A stretch of 46,541 nucleotides of DNA from positions 1 to 46,541 of the forward strand of contig JABGUH010000011.1 of NCBI GenBank assembly GCA_018646675.1. Reading direction: 5' to 3'. The number at the start of each line of letters is the position of its first letter. Position 1 is the first letter of the stretch. Shown here in pieces: positions 25,376-33,962 of the stretch. Origin of the DNA: Bdellovibrionales bacterium. GTDB taxonomy: Bacteria > Bdellovibrionota > Bacteriovoracia > Bacteriovoracales > Bacteriovoracaceae. The position numbers and the translations under genes were made by a program. The notes below the pieces were generated by a model. That model ran no database searches, was not told the DNA's origin, and saw nothing but the letters and a program-made list of their open reading frames with translations.

Positions 25376-26165
25376 GATTTTTTCTCTTTAGGGTGTTAAC
25401 GAAGTGATAGAATAGTGGTGATGAATTACTGCGCAGAATCTGTATATCTTTTTCTTGTATTCCCTGCTGGATGATAAATTTTTTGAATAAAAATTCTTCC
25501 TTGGAAATCTGTTGTTCGCTCCCAAGCAGCAGGGAGAAGTCGAGGGTATTTTTGTTTTGAGCCTGTAACCAGTTAAGGTAGGCAAAGGCGTCAAAGCCAG
25601 CACGTTTCATAGCAAAAAACGCCCAGTGGTTAATCTCCATTTTATACTTCAATGGAATTCTGGTTAGTTCAAGTATTTGCTTGGTGTAAATGAAACCGAC
25701 AGGAACTCTGGTTTGTTTTCTATAAATTAAGTGATCACTTTTGATCATCTCATATGTAAGGACTGCAACCAGTAGCTCTTCATGTTTGAAGTAGTTGCTG
25801 ATTAGTCCGGATGAAAAATAAAAGCGATGTCCCGGTAGCGAAAAATGGAATGGTAGATTGCTTTTAATTATTGTAAATGAAGGTTGCTTGTTTTTGGCCA
25901 GTAGTAATTCATTGTTCTCACTGATCTTTCTAAATAGTGCATGGAGGTAGCGGCTACTCTTTGGGTCAAGTCTAATCGATTTGATACCACTACTTTTCAC
26001 GTAGGAATCACCAAGCGATACTAAATGCTTGGCATAGTCATTTTTATGGTGAGATGACAGCAGAACAGCTTGGTCAGTATCAGTGGTTAACATCTCTCTC
26101 CAGCGGTTAAAAGTGCTACATGAACTAAAGAGGACGAGGAATATTAAAAGCGAAGTAATTTTCAT
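25365..26165 (-). CDS. M48-like lipoprotein with degenerate zinc site (probable pseudoprotease)
   Basis: A 266-residue protein with a lipoprotein-type signal ('LIFLVLFSSC', acylated C16). Residues about 98-146 follow the periplasmic M48 family (LoiP, BepA, YfgC) closely: 'NLPFHFSLPGHRFYFSSGLI' corresponds to the family's 'NAFALPGGYIFVTTGLL', and 'KHEELLVAVLTYEMIKSDH' to 'EDELAAVLAHEIAHVLARH'. The zinc motif HExxH thus reads Y138-E139-M-I-K142: both zinc-binding histidines are lost while the glutamate remains. Catalysis is not expected. A chaperone or regulator of envelope proteases or of peptidoglycan recycling is possible by context, since it precedes amgK and murU with 11-bp overlaps. Confidence 0.65.
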   Translation of the reverse strand: MKITSLLIFLVLFSSCSTFNRWREMLTTDTDQAVLLSSHHKNDYAKHLVSLGDSYVKSSGIKSIRLDPKSSRYLHALFRKISENNELLLAKNKQPSFTIIKSNLPFHFSLPGHRFYFSSGLISNYFKHEELLVAVLTYEMIKSDHLIYRKQTRVPVGFIYTKQILELTRIPLKYKMEINHWAFFAMKRAGFDAFAYLNWLQAQNKNTLDFSLLLGSEQQISKEEFLFKKFIIQQGIQEKDIQILRSNSSPLFYHFVNTLKRKNHET

Positions 26166-26203
26166 GCTGTGTCAGTTATTAATGGATACTCCAAATTAAT
26201 AGT

Positions 26204-26232
26204 AAAAAAAAAGGCATCCGTTAAGGATGCCT
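26204..26232 (-). terminator. Rho-independent terminator of the LysM lipoprotein gene
   Basis: On the minus strand AGGCATCC (26232-26225) pairs perfectly with GGATGCCT (26219-26212) across a 5-nt loop, followed by eight or nine T residues (A-run 26204-26212 on the plus strand). It is 30 bp past the LysM gene stop and shields the downstream M48-like/amgK/murU run. Confidence 0.92.
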
Positions 26233-26262
26233 CTATTTTAGCATAGTAAAATGCAAATAGCT

Positions 26263-26967
26263 TTATTGGGAAGCTACATTTCTATCTGGAATATAATAAA
26301 GAGTAAATCCTGCAAATATCAAATTTGGATCTTTAATCATCTGACGGTTGTTATTGTATATATCCTTCCATCTGTTATCGGTTCCATATTTGTCATTAGA
26401 GATGGTTCCAAGTGTATCGCCGCCCTGTATAAGATAGGGTGAACCTTGGGGATTCCATACAAACGCTTCACCCTCAACCTGATAGTTGATAGTACTCCCT
26501 TCCCGCAGTTGATTGCTCTTAATTTTCGGATTCATTCGTGCAAGCCTTTTCCACTGTGAATAGTCACCGAACACTTTAAAAGCAACAAACATCAGAGTAT
26601 CGTGTTTCTTCACTTTATATTGCATTATGCCGCCGATTGTTGGCTTACTACCACTCTCCGCCGCCAATAGTTCATCCTCTTCTTGTTCTAATGCCTGTTC
26701 GGAATCAACTAGAAGGTCATCATCATTAGAGGCAATTAGCTCATCTTGCTCCTCCAGCTGTTTTGACTCAGCCATAACATCATCCACCTCTTCAATTATA
26801 GAATCATCGCTATTGTCATCAGACTCAATAATAAAGTCTGACTCATCAATCTCCTGATTGGCGGCCACATTATCCATCTTGTTGTTTTCTACCTTGCCCT
26901 CTTTAGTCGTAGAGCATGCAACAAGCAGTAGTGCAAAAACCATTAGTAGAATTTTAAAGTATCGCAT
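26263..26967 (-). CDS. Lipoprotein with two LysM domains
   Basis: A 234-residue lipoprotein (signal 'FKILLMVFALLLVAC', acylated C18). A highly acidic region (about 30-105, Asp/Glu/Ser rich) precedes two LysM-like modules: residues about 115-160 ('YKVKKHDTLMFVAFKVFGDYS', 'MNPKI', 'LREGSTINY') and 178-226 ('YLIQGGDTLGTISNDKYG', 'NNNRQMI', 'IFAGFTLYYIP'). LysM modules bind the GlcNAc backbone of peptidoglycan. The protein therefore probably tethers the outer membrane to the wall or recruits enzymes to it. It is a single-gene transcript ended by the terminator at 26204-26232. Confidence 0.85.
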   Translation of the reverse strand: MRYFKILLMVFALLLVACSTTKEGKVENNKMDNVAANQEIDESDFIIESDDNSDDSIIEEVDDVMAESKQLEEQDELIASNDDDLLVDSEQALEQEEDELLAAESGSKPTIGGIMQYKVKKHDTLMFVAFKVFGDYSQWKRLARMNPKIKSNQLREGSTINYQVEGEAFVWNPQGSPYLIQGGDTLGTISNDKYGTDNRWKDIYNNNRQMIKDPNLIFAGFTLYYIPDRNVASQ

Positions 26968-27106
26968 AACAACCCCTTCGAAATGTGTTAACTATTGATC
27001 GGTCAACTTTCCATACTCAAACACTTTTCGGTTTTTTTTTCCCCATCTTTAGGTAATTACTCATGAAATAGTGGAAACCATGCAACAAAAGTAGTATGCT
27101 ATCCAT

Positions 27107-28096
27107 ATGTATTTTCTCAACTATTGTTGCTTAATAGTTCTATTCCTTACGTTGTGTGCCCCTAACGCTAATGGGGCAACCGTCATCGCAGATCTTGAGC
27201 AAAACAGTCAAGAAAGCAGTGAAATACTGCTATCTGATGAGAAAATCATAAAAATATCTGGTTCGAAAAGAATTTTTATTTTAACTAATGCAGCAGACTT
27301 TGTTCATCCCGGTGACTTTATCTCGATCCTACTGGATGAGAAATTAGTGGCCAGAGCTTTGGTGGCCAAGGTTAGAGGTGCCTATTCGGGGATAAAAATT
27401 TTAAAAATTTATTCAATGGAGAGATGGAGCCGCTTGGCCCCTGGGGGAGCAATTCAGGTATTGCGAGGTGATGATAGCTATTACCGTAAGAGTAAAAGTA
27501 ACCAAGATGAAGCAGATGAGTCACTAATTGATGGGGATGAGGATCTCTTTAATGGTACTTCGATCTTATCAGAAGATGATATGGAGATGTCTCAAAACAA
27601 GAGGCGGGCGATCGCGACGGATAATATTATTAGTGGGGGATATGCTTGGATTCAGGGGTTGGATAATGATGGTTCCTCAGCTTCCTACGAGCAGTTCAAT
27701 GGTAGTTGGGCCTATCAGATTGCTGATAATGTTTGGGCTGAATTTCTTTACGGTGAAAATTTAATTAGTGGTTATCCATCTAATGGTTTGGATACCAAGA
27801 TGACCAACATGACCTTCCGCATAAAGTATACTATCAAGGCTCCCCTCTACTCTTTTATCCAGCCATATGTTGGTTACCAAAGTATTGGTGCCAGCAGTCC
27901 ATCGGCTGGAGAACAGAACAGCTTGGGAACCTTGCTACAAGCCGAGTTAGATGCGGAGTTGCAGCAAGTGGAGAATCTTAAGAAATCGGCGTTTGTTATT
28001 GGGGTTACCCTCTTAAAGCGATTGGTACCAGGGTGGTTCATTCGTCTGGATGCGGGATCAGATCTGATCAGTGGTGGGTTAAGTTTTGAATTTTAA
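27107..28096 (+). CDS. Exported protein with probable C-terminal outer-membrane beta-barrel
   Basis: A 329-residue protein of unknown family. Residues 1-24 are a signal peptide (ending 'PNANGA'). The first half (about 25-125) has a compact alternating pattern 'FVHPGDFISILLDEKLVARALV'. A charged acidic linker (about 128-165) follows. The second half has alternating strands with aromatic residues ('GGYAWIQGL', 'WAEFLYGENLISGY', 'FIQPYVGYQSIG') and ends in phenylalanine ('ISGGLSFEF'), as BAM-dependent outer-membrane barrels do. The last strand overlaps the next gene by 11 bp. A small barrel of eight strands or so is inferred. It is the first gene of a run with a small lipoprotein and folK. Confidence 0.55.
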   Translation: MYFLNYCCLIVLFLTLCAPNANGATVIADLEQNSQESSEILLSDEKIIKISGSKRIFILTNAADFVHPGDFISILLDEKLVARALVAKVRGAYSGIKILKIYSMERWSRLAPGGAIQVLRGDDSYYRKSKSNQDEADESLIDGDEDLFNGTSILSEDDMEMSQNKRRAIATDNIISGGYAWIQGLDNDGSSASYEQFNGSWAYQIADNVWAEFLYGENLISGYPSNGLDTKMTNMTFRIKYTIKAPLYSFIQPYVGYQSIGASSPSAGEQNSLGTLLQAELDAELQQVENLKKSAFVIGVTLLKRLVPGWFIRLDAGSDLISGGLSFEF

Positions 28097-28283
28097 ATTT
28101 ACTTTTCTATCTATCTTAATTGTACTTTATATTATCGGGTGCGGGGTAAAGTCAGATCCAGTATTGCCTAAGGGCAGCGCAATCCCCTCTTATGTGAATA
28201 AATTTTTAGACTCAGCAGAGTCGCAAGAGGAAGACAAAAAAGAGGTGAAAAAGAACTCTACAGAGAAAAGGAAGGATGAGTAG
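28086..28283 (+). CDS. Small LptM-like lipoprotein
   Basis: A 65-residue lipoprotein: signal 'FLSILIVLYIIGC' with acylated C19, then 'GVKSDPVLP', which resembles the 'CGxKGPLxxP' start of LptM/YifL-type small lipoproteins, and a Lys/Glu-rich tail. LptM stabilises the LPS translocon LptDE in E. coli; transfer of that role to this protein is conjecture. Its start overlaps the barrel-like gene by 11 bp, and its end overlaps folK by 8 bp, so all three are translationally linked. Confidence 0.65.
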   Translation: MNFKFTFLSILIVLYIIGCGVKSDPVLPKGSAIPSYVNKFLDSAESQEEDKKEVKKNSTEKRKDE

Positions 28284-28764
28284 GAAGCAGGTTTCCACTC
28301 CCTTGATTATCTCATTGGGGTCTAACCAGGGCGATCGTTCTGCCAATCTCGACCTAGCCGTTCAGTTATTAGAGCAAAATTTCGTCATGAAGGGTCAGAG
28401 TCGAGTTTATGAATCTCGTGCAGTCGATTATACTGATCAACCTAACTTTTACAACCAGCTACTTGAGTTTGTATTGCCAGCAATGCCCCAAGAGAATATT
28501 TTAAAAATTGTCCTGAATATTGAAAATAAGATGGGGAGAAGACGCGGTATTCCCAAAGGGCCGCGCAATATTGATATTGACCTTATATTTGCCGGTATAA
28601 TGCCATTTAAGGGCCCAGATCTAGTATTGCCTCATCCGAGGTTGTTTGATCGCAGCTTTATTGTTATTCCCCTACGAGAATTGCCCAGTTATCCACTTCT
28701 ATGTAAAATTTATGATTTTCCTCAATCTTTCCCTTATGAAATGTCACTTCAAATGATTAGATAG
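28276..28764 (+). CDS. folK: 6-hydroxymethyl-7,8-dihydropterin pyrophosphokinase (FolK)
   Basis: A 162-residue enzyme of folate synthesis that transfers pyrophosphate from ATP to hydroxymethyl-dihydropterin in the cytoplasm. Motifs are intact: 'ISLGSNQGDRSANLDLA' at the N-terminus, 'NFYNQLLEF', and the family signature 'GPRNIDIDLI' with its two metal-binding aspartates, followed by 'LPHPRLFDRSFIVIPL'. Length is normal. The start overlaps the small lipoprotein by 8 bp. No other folate gene is near; association with envelope genes looks incidental. Confidence 0.95.
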   Translation: MSRKQVSTPLIISLGSNQGDRSANLDLAVQLLEQNFVMKGQSRVYESRAVDYTDQPNFYNQLLEFVLPAMPQENILKIVLNIENKMGRRRGIPKGPRNIDIDLIFAGIMPFKGPDLVLPHPRLFDRSFIVIPLRELPSYPLLCKIYDFPQSFPYEMSLQMIR

Positions 28765-28784
28765 CTTTTTTGAGCAGTGTTCAG

Positions 28785-28814
28785 TTGACCGAAAGATATT
28801 CGCGCCGATATAAT
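28785..28814 (+). promoter_or_regulatory. Sigma70-type promoter for etfBA
   Basis: TTGACC at 28785-28790 and a perfect TATAAT at 28809-28814 are separated by 18 nt. The etfB ATG lies about 50 nt downstream. It starts just after folK ends, so the etf genes are probably transcribed separately from folK. Confidence 0.75.
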
Positions 28815-28864
28815 AGCATGGCCATTATTGGTCTGGATGGCAGTATTATGACAGGAGTGGATAT

Positions 28865-29653
28865 ATGAATATTTTTGTTTGTGTAAAACAGGTTCCCGAC
28901 ACCGAGACGAAGGTTATTCCTACTGGTGACAAGAGTTACATTGAAACGAGCTCAATCAAGTGGATAATGAATCCATATGATGAGTATGCAGTTGAGCAAG
29001 CCTTGCTTGTAAAAGCAGCCAATAGTGATAGTACGATCACTATTGTGCGGGTTGGTGCGGTAAAAAGTACAGAAGCAGTTCGAACAGCGATGGCAATGGG
29101 AGCAGACGAGTCGATTCTCGTGCAATGTGACCAGCCTTTGGACTCATATATGACTGCCAAGGCAATCAAAGGGGCAATTGAAAAATCGGGCAAGACCCCA
29201 GATTTGATCTTTACTGGCAAACAGGCAATTGATGATGACTGTTTACAGGTGCCGGGGCTATTGGCCCATATGTTAGGCATTCCTTCTGTCTCAGTTGTAA
29301 CTGTATTCGAGATGAATGGTGATACCTTAACCTTGAAAAAAGATAGTGAGGGAGGCAGTAAAGAAGTGTATGAGGTCAAAGCACCTGTGCTTATCGCCTG
29401 TAACAAGGGTTTGAATACTCCACGCTATGCTTCATTGCCAGGAATTATGAAGGCGAAGAAGAAGCCGCTGACAACTCTTACTTTAGCAGATGTTGGCGTT
29501 GATGAGAATGATCGCAAGGTTAAGTACTCAGATTTTCAACTCCCACCAGAAAAGCCACCAGGGAAAAAGTTTGATGCGATGGATGAAGGTGAGCAGGCTT
29601 CTGTCGTCGGTAATGTGGTTGGGCTTCTAAGAAATGAGGCGAAGGTTATCTGA
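28865..29653 (+). CDS. etfB: Electron transfer flavoprotein beta subunit (EtfB)
   Basis: A 262-residue subunit of the ETF heterodimer, which accepts electrons from acyl-CoA dehydrogenases and related flavoenzymes. The N-terminus 'MNIFVCVKQVPDTETKV' is typical, and the family signature includes 'VRTAMAMGADESILV', 'TGKQAIDDDCLQVPGLLAHMLG' and 'ARYASLPGIMKAKKKPL'-like sequence at about 190-203. It binds AMP in the classical ETFs. It is immediately followed by etfA. Acyl-CoA oxidation enzymes that would donate electrons are not in the window. Confidence 0.96.
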   Translation: MNIFVCVKQVPDTETKVIPTGDKSYIETSSIKWIMNPYDEYAVEQALLVKAANSDSTITIVRVGAVKSTEAVRTAMAMGADESILVQCDQPLDSYMTAKAIKGAIEKSGKTPDLIFTGKQAIDDDCLQVPGLLAHMLGIPSVSVVTVFEMNGDTLTLKKDSEGGSKEVYEVKAPVLIACNKGLNTPRYASLPGIMKAKKKPLTTLTLADVGVDENDRKVKYSDFQLPPEKPPGKKFDAMDEGEQASVVGNVVGLLRNEAKVI

Positions 29654-29693
29654 TAATTTTGGACTGGGTACTATACCAGCAAAGGATTTTAAT

Positions 29694-30650
29694 ATGGCAA
29701 AGATATTAGTATTAGCTGAGCGAGCAGGTGACGGCGTTAAGAACGTGACCCTTGAAATACTAGGGAAAGTGACTGGGCATGAGGTTGAGGTTGTGATGTT
29801 TCATTCACCATCAGATGAGGCCAAGAAGAGTTTGGCGGAATATGGAGCTGGAAAAATCCACCTAATAAAGGGAGGGGGCCTAGAGCAGTATTCACCTGAA
29901 GGCTACACTAATGCGTTAAGTGATTTTATTAAGGGGGGAAATTATGACTATTTCTTCTCTGGGGCAACGTCGGCGGGCAAAGATATGGTTCCACGTCTAG
30001 CGGCAGTATTTGATGCTGGAATGGCGTCAGAGGTAACAAACTTTATCTTTGATGGAGACAATTTCAGTGGAACCCGCCCAATGTTTGCTGGTAAATGTCT
30101 GGCCAAGGTGGAGTTGAGCGGCAGTAAGCCACATTTTATTACGGTACGTCCAAATGCATTGGGACTGCCAGAACAGACAACCGCTGGTAAGGGGGAGTTT
30201 GTTGAGGGCAGTGTTAATTCTGGTGATATTCGTGCAGTGATTAAGGAGATAATTAAGGGCGCTTCTGAAAAACTAGATCTAACAGAAGCCAATATTATTG
30301 TCTCTGGTGGTAGAGCAATGAAAGATCGCGCTAATTTTAATATATTGGAAGAGTTGGCAGATACAGTGGGAGCAACAGTTGGAGCATCAAGGGCAGCTGT
30401 TGATTCTGGCTATGCAGACCACTCTATGCAGGTAGGGCAGACTGGTAAAACGGTCTCTCCAACACTATATATCGCCTGTGGGATTTCTGGTGCGATCCAG
30501 CATCTTGCTGGAATGCGTACATCCAAAGTTATTGTTGCTATCAATACCGATGCAGATGCACCAATATTTACCAAGGCAGATTATGGGATCGTAGGTGATC
30601 TGTTTAAGATTGTGCCAATCTTGAATGAGGAGCTAAAAAAAATTCTGTAG
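29694..30650 (+). CDS. etfA: Electron transfer flavoprotein alpha subunit (EtfA)
   Basis: A 318-residue subunit starting at the ATG at 29694, which has an AAAGGA box 8 nt upstream and the usual 'MAKILVLAE' N-terminus; a longer frame begins inside etfB and has no such support. The C-terminal FAD-binding domain is intact: 'IIVSGGRAMKDRANF', 'VGASRAAVDSGYADHSMQVGQTGKTVSP', 'LYIACGISGAIQHLAGM' and 'INTDADAPIFTKADYGIVGD'. Together with EtfB it shuttles electrons to ETF:quinone oxidoreductase or another acceptor. It ends 15 bp from the convergent Glu-rich protein gene. Confidence 0.96.
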   Translation: MAKILVLAERAGDGVKNVTLEILGKVTGHEVEVVMFHSPSDEAKKSLAEYGAGKIHLIKGGGLEQYSPEGYTNALSDFIKGGNYDYFFSGATSAGKDMVPRLAAVFDAGMASEVTNFIFDGDNFSGTRPMFAGKCLAKVELSGSKPHFITVRPNALGLPEQTTAGKGEFVEGSVNSGDIRAVIKEIIKGASEKLDLTEANIIVSGGRAMKDRANFNILEELADTVGATVGASRAAVDSGYADHSMQVGQTGKTVSPTLYIACGISGAIQHLAGMRTSKVIVAINTDADAPIFTKADYGIVGDLFKIVPILNEELKKIL

Positions 30651-30665
30651 GGACTAAGAGTTAAT

Positions 30666-31868
30666 CTATCGGTTGCCGTTATTAGCAAAACCGAATCCAG
30701 CTCGTTCGATTATGGCTTCGGATTGCTCTTCAGCGGCTTCCGCCTTTTCTTCTGCTGCTATCTCTTCCTGCTCAACTTGTCTCTCACCCTTCTGCAGCAA
30801 CAGAAGTGCTCTGTTTTTTAAGGCTTCATCTTCATTGAGTGCCGCCTCATCTAGCATCTCTTCCGCTCTAAAAATCATCTCGTCAGCACTTTCCACAGCA
30901 GTTTGTTCATTTTGGACAGTGTTATCCTCTTTAGATGTTGTTTCTAAATTATCCCGAGAGTGCTCTGGAAGGTCTTGCTCGCGGCTAAACTTAAGAGTAA
31001 ATCCTGCCATTTGGCCAGTAGAGATGCGAATCACCCAACTTTTGCCAGCGTTACTGATAATCCCACTAACGGGAACATCATTATTGCTAACTTCAGCCAT
31101 AAACTGTCCACCATCATTAATATTGGCAACCAGTATTTCAAGCTCCAGTTCCTGATCTGCTTTTTGGGCAGAAACAATTAGATTTTCAATTTGGCCATTA
31201 CTAATTGCCATGCCACCATCAATATCCAAATTTTTGTGTACTTGGCCAGATTTGTTAGTATAAATGATGTGCTCTAGGACAAACTCCCCTTCATTTTTGC
31301 TGAAATTGACCCCTTGGGCACTGTGGTTATTAGTGGTATCACCTGAACTGCTTTCAATTGTAGTATCATCTATCGCCAGTGTCTCCGTCTGTTCATGTAT
31401 ATTAATTACCTTTGCTTCTAGAATTTCATAGCCACCCTCGACAGCACGAAATAGAGCTATTCTGCTACTTGAATCTGACATAAAGGAGATATAGTAGATC
31501 TCGCTTAAGTTGTTTCCGACTTGGACCAGAGATGTGCCAATCAGTTGTAGAGTTGTTACCTCACTGGCAGGATGATTTTGATCCTCGGCATCTATATAGT
31601 TATAGATGAGCCAGTTACGATTTATCAGTTCCCGATTACTTTTGTTGATAGGCATAAAGAGAACCTTGGGACGTTCAGCCAGTCTTCTGCTGGATGCAAC
31701 ATCTCTAAAGCTGCTATCATCCAATCGTTTTACCAACTTAATATCTTTAATTTCCATAAAGTTATCAGAGTAGATGATGTAATCCGATAGTGTCGCCGCA
31801 AGCATGGCAAAGGAGAAAAAAAGGCTCGCCATCAAGATCGGTTTTAATGAGTAATTGTAAGTTTTCAT
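30666..31868 (-). CDS. Exported protein with Glu/Ala-rich coiled-coil C-terminus, function unknown
   Basis: A 400-residue protein with an AGGAG box 6 nt before the ATG. A hydrophobic segment at about 10-26 ('ILMASLFFSFAMLAA') is a signal peptide or membrane anchor. The middle (about 30-295) is predicted to be beta-rich and contains two blocks with an 'IxxxxIYYISF' and 'FMAEVSNNDVPVSGI' pattern, without a family I know. Residues about 300-385 are very rich in Glu, Ala and Lys ('EEIAAEEKAEAAEEQSEA'), a strong coiled-coil or charged helix. The mature part probably lies in the periplasm. It is transcribed alone. Confidence 0.6.
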   Translation of the reverse strand: MKTYNYSLKPILMASLFFSFAMLAATLSDYIIYSDNFMEIKDIKLVKRLDDSSFRDVASSRRLAERPKVLFMPINKSNRELINRNWLIYNYIDAEDQNHPASEVTTLQLIGTSLVQVGNNLSEIYYISFMSDSSSRIALFRAVEGGYEILEAKVINIHEQTETLAIDDTTIESSSGDTTNNHSAQGVNFSKNEGEFVLEHIIYTNKSGQVHKNLDIDGGMAISNGQIENLIVSAQKADQELELEILVANINDGGQFMAEVSNNDVPVSGIISNAGKSWVIRISTGQMAGFTLKFSREQDLPEHSRDNLETTSKEDNTVQNEQTAVESADEMIFRAEEMLDEAALNEDEALKNRALLLLQKGERQVEQEEIAAEEKAEAAEEQSEAIIERAGFGFANNGNR

Positions 31869-32108
31869 AACCCACTCCTAAAATCAAAATACTATTCATC
31901 TACCTCTTACACGTTGCAATATAGGCGCCAACTACCCTGGAGGCAGAAGCTAGACGCCCCTTGGCATAACATATTGAAAATAGAGGATTATTTTAGTGGA
32001 ACTGATCTTGATGGGAGGCAAATGTCTTAAATTACGCCCAGCAATATCCCAGTGTACAGACAGCTGTTTAAATTTTATACAGCTATGGCACCCTCGACTA
32101 TGGCCAAA

Positions 32109-32660
32109 TTAGCTAATGGCTAAAACTCGGATCGCTCCCTTTTTGCGTAGCGAGATTATACTTTTTAATAGCTCAAACTCTGTTAGCGTGGTCTGAGCAG
32201 AGAGGTCGGCAATGCTTTGCTGGGAAGAGAGAAGCTTTAAAAGGTCGAACTCATTGGTATCAATCCCCTCTCCCTGGTGTAAAAAAGTAGCATTAATTTT
32301 GATCTGCAGGGAGTCGGAGGGGCGCTGTTTTAAGAGTTGATCGTATTCACGGTGAATTTTTATCAGTAGCTGGTTGAATTCGTCACCGTCTAGAGAGAAT
32401 GAGTGTTCATGTTCGAATATTATTTCAGGCTCAATCACATACTTAAAAATCTGTTCAGTGTGATGTTTATAAATCTCTGTAATAATATTCTCAAGTGCAC
32501 GGATTGCAAATTGCTCTCTGTATCTAGCGTGGACCAAGATACCTTGTTTAAAAAAGATAGCACCTAGATGGCCACTGTTTGAAACGGACAGCAGGTTTAC
32601 TCGGCCAGTAAATTTTAATAGGGACTGCTCACTAATAATCATTGGAAGGGTTGTTATCAT
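32109..32660 (-). CDS. DUF4388 (PatA-like) domain protein
   Basis: A 183-residue cytoplasmic protein. The first 60 residues follow the DUF4388 pattern seen in many gliding and signalling proteins: 'LLKFTGRVNLLSVSNSGHLG' then 'IFFKQGILVHARYREQFAIRALENI', i.e. a small sheet, 'G-x-hvhA', and a helix with Ala-Leu. The C-terminal part (about 130-180, 'DLLKLLSSQQSIADLSAQT' and 'LTEFELLKSIISLRKKGAI') resembles a winged helix that could bind DNA or a partner. DUF4388 proteins often occur in regulators, but no receiver or kinase is fused here. It follows the mrp gene by about 41 bp on the same strand, possibly in one transcript. Confidence 0.65.
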   Translation of the reverse strand: MITTLPMIISEQSLLKFTGRVNLLSVSNSGHLGAIFFKQGILVHARYREQFAIRALENIITEIYKHHTEQIFKYVIEPEIIFEHEHSFSLDGDEFNQLLIKIHREYDQLLKQRPSDSLQIKINATFLHQGEGIDTNEFDLLKLLSSQQSIADLSAQTTLTEFELLKSIISLRKKGAIRVLAIS

Positions 32661-32701
32661 TGTTTTAGTTCCTTCAAAAAACCATTTGTAGAGTTACTGA
32701 T

Positions 32702-33850
32702 TTAATTATGGCTGGCAGCGGCCCCAACTTCAACTAACTGATCGATCTCACGGGCAATATTTTTATAGGCGTTCCAGACTGGACGCTCGCTGTAGGCTGG
32801 ATTACTCATATATGGTTCTCCCCGGTCTGATGATAATCCCAACTCTTTTTCAAAGGGAATTCCCCCCAAATATTTAGCGGATAGGTCGGTTGCCGCTTTT
32901 TGAACACCTCCACTACCAAAAAGCATGTGCTCCTTATCACATCCATCACAAATAAATGATGACATATTTTCCACCATGCCTAGAACAGGAATATTTACTT
33001 GGGAAAACATATTAAGCCCTTTTCTGGAGTCAAGCAGGGCGACATCTTGAGGTGTCGATATGATAATAGACCCATCGACCTCTACGATTTGGGAGAGGGA
33101 GAGTGGCATATCACCAGTACCGGGGGGCATGTCAATTAGTAGGTAGTCTAACTCACCCCAATCTACATCAAAGAGAAATTGCTTTAGAACTCCTCCTAAC
33201 ATTGGGCCACGCCATATAACTGGTTCATCCTCACCAACGAAATGTCCAAAACTAATAAATTTTATACCATGAGAGAGAATTGGAATTACCTTGCCATCTT
33301 TATTGGCGATTGGTTTGACATCACGCTTACCTAGTAACATGGGAAGTGAGGGCCCATAGATATCAGCATCTAATAAGGCACTCTTTTTTCCAAGCTGGTT
33401 AAGAGAGATTGCAAGGTTGACTGCGAATGATGATTTGCCGACACCACCTTTTCCTGAGGCAATGACAATAATACGCTTAATGGAGTCAACTCTTGCTGGG
33501 GCATTCATTTCCGGCGCTTGATGATCGTCATGCTGATGGTCTGAGTGGTCCTCCCCTTTGGAAGGAGTTCCAGCTGGAGGTTGCTGATGCTCTGAGTGTG
33601 ATAGAAGAAAAAATGTGTCAGGGTCGAGATCACGACCTAAACGTTCAACTATTATCCCCTCTAACTCCCTTTTCATTCCAATATCTAAGCCATCACGTTG
33701 GTAGTGAATAAATATCTGCTCCTGATGAGGGGGAGTATCCGACCTCTTTACTTCAATATTAATGATTCTCTGACCTTCTGCTAACGAATGATCGGTAGAT
33801 GGGTCGATAATTTCCTTAAATGCGGCTTGAATTTTCTCTAATTTTTCCAT
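32702..33850 (-). CDS. mrp: Mrp/NBP35-type iron-sulfur carrier ATPase with His-rich linker
   Basis: A 382-residue P-loop protein of the Mrp/ApbC family, which carries and inserts [4Fe-4S] clusters. An N-terminal MIP18/DUF59-like domain (about 1-82) is joined by a linker to the ATPase: Walker A 'GKGGVGKSS' (about 133-141, Mrp-type deviant), 'DADIYGPSLP', and 'MPPGTGD'. The CxxC that holds the bridging cluster in the dimer is 'CDGC' in 'SFICDGCDKEH' rather than the usual 'CPxC'. The linker (about 85-110) has six histidines mixed with Asp and Glu ('DHSDHQHDDH'), unusual for Mrp and likely metal-binding (inference). The start lies in a short divergent gap with the HAMP-like membrane protein. Confidence 0.9.
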   Translation of the reverse strand: MEKLEKIQAAFKEIIDPSTDHSLAEGQRIINIEVKRSDTPPHQEQIFIHYQRDGLDIGMKRELEGIIVERLGRDLDPDTFFLLSHSEHQQPPAGTPSKGEDHSDHQHDDHQAPEMNAPARVDSIKRIIVIASGKGGVGKSSFAVNLAISLNQLGKKSALLDADIYGPSLPMLLGKRDVKPIANKDGKVIPILSHGIKFISFGHFVGEDEPVIWRGPMLGGVLKQFLFDVDWGELDYLLIDMPPGTGDMPLSLSQIVEVDGSIIISTPQDVALLDSRKGLNMFSQVNIPVLGMVENMSSFICDGCDKEHMLFGSGGVQKAATDLSAKYLGGIPFEKELGLSSDRGEPYMSNPAYSERPVWNAYKNIAREIDQLVEVGAAASHN

Positions 33851-33962
33851 ATCTCGCTAACTCCTAACAATTACTTCTGGTATCTTATTGCAAAAGATAA
33901 TATTATATATACAAATAACTTTTTTACTGGAAAATCAGTAGCTGTAAAGGATTATTTGTAAC

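Noticed and set aside
26627..26857. Serine-rich plus-strand frame
   Set aside because: Antisense to the acidic linker of the LysM lipoprotein; no start signal.
28936..29406. Long minus-strand frame inside etfB
   Set aside because: EtfB on the plus strand is unmistakable; this is its antisense shadow.
30673..31155. Long Ser/Ala-rich plus-strand frame
   Set aside because: It lies wholly antisense to the exported Glu-rich protein gene; its composition simply mirrors the Glu/Ala codons of that gene, and it has no ribosome-binding site.
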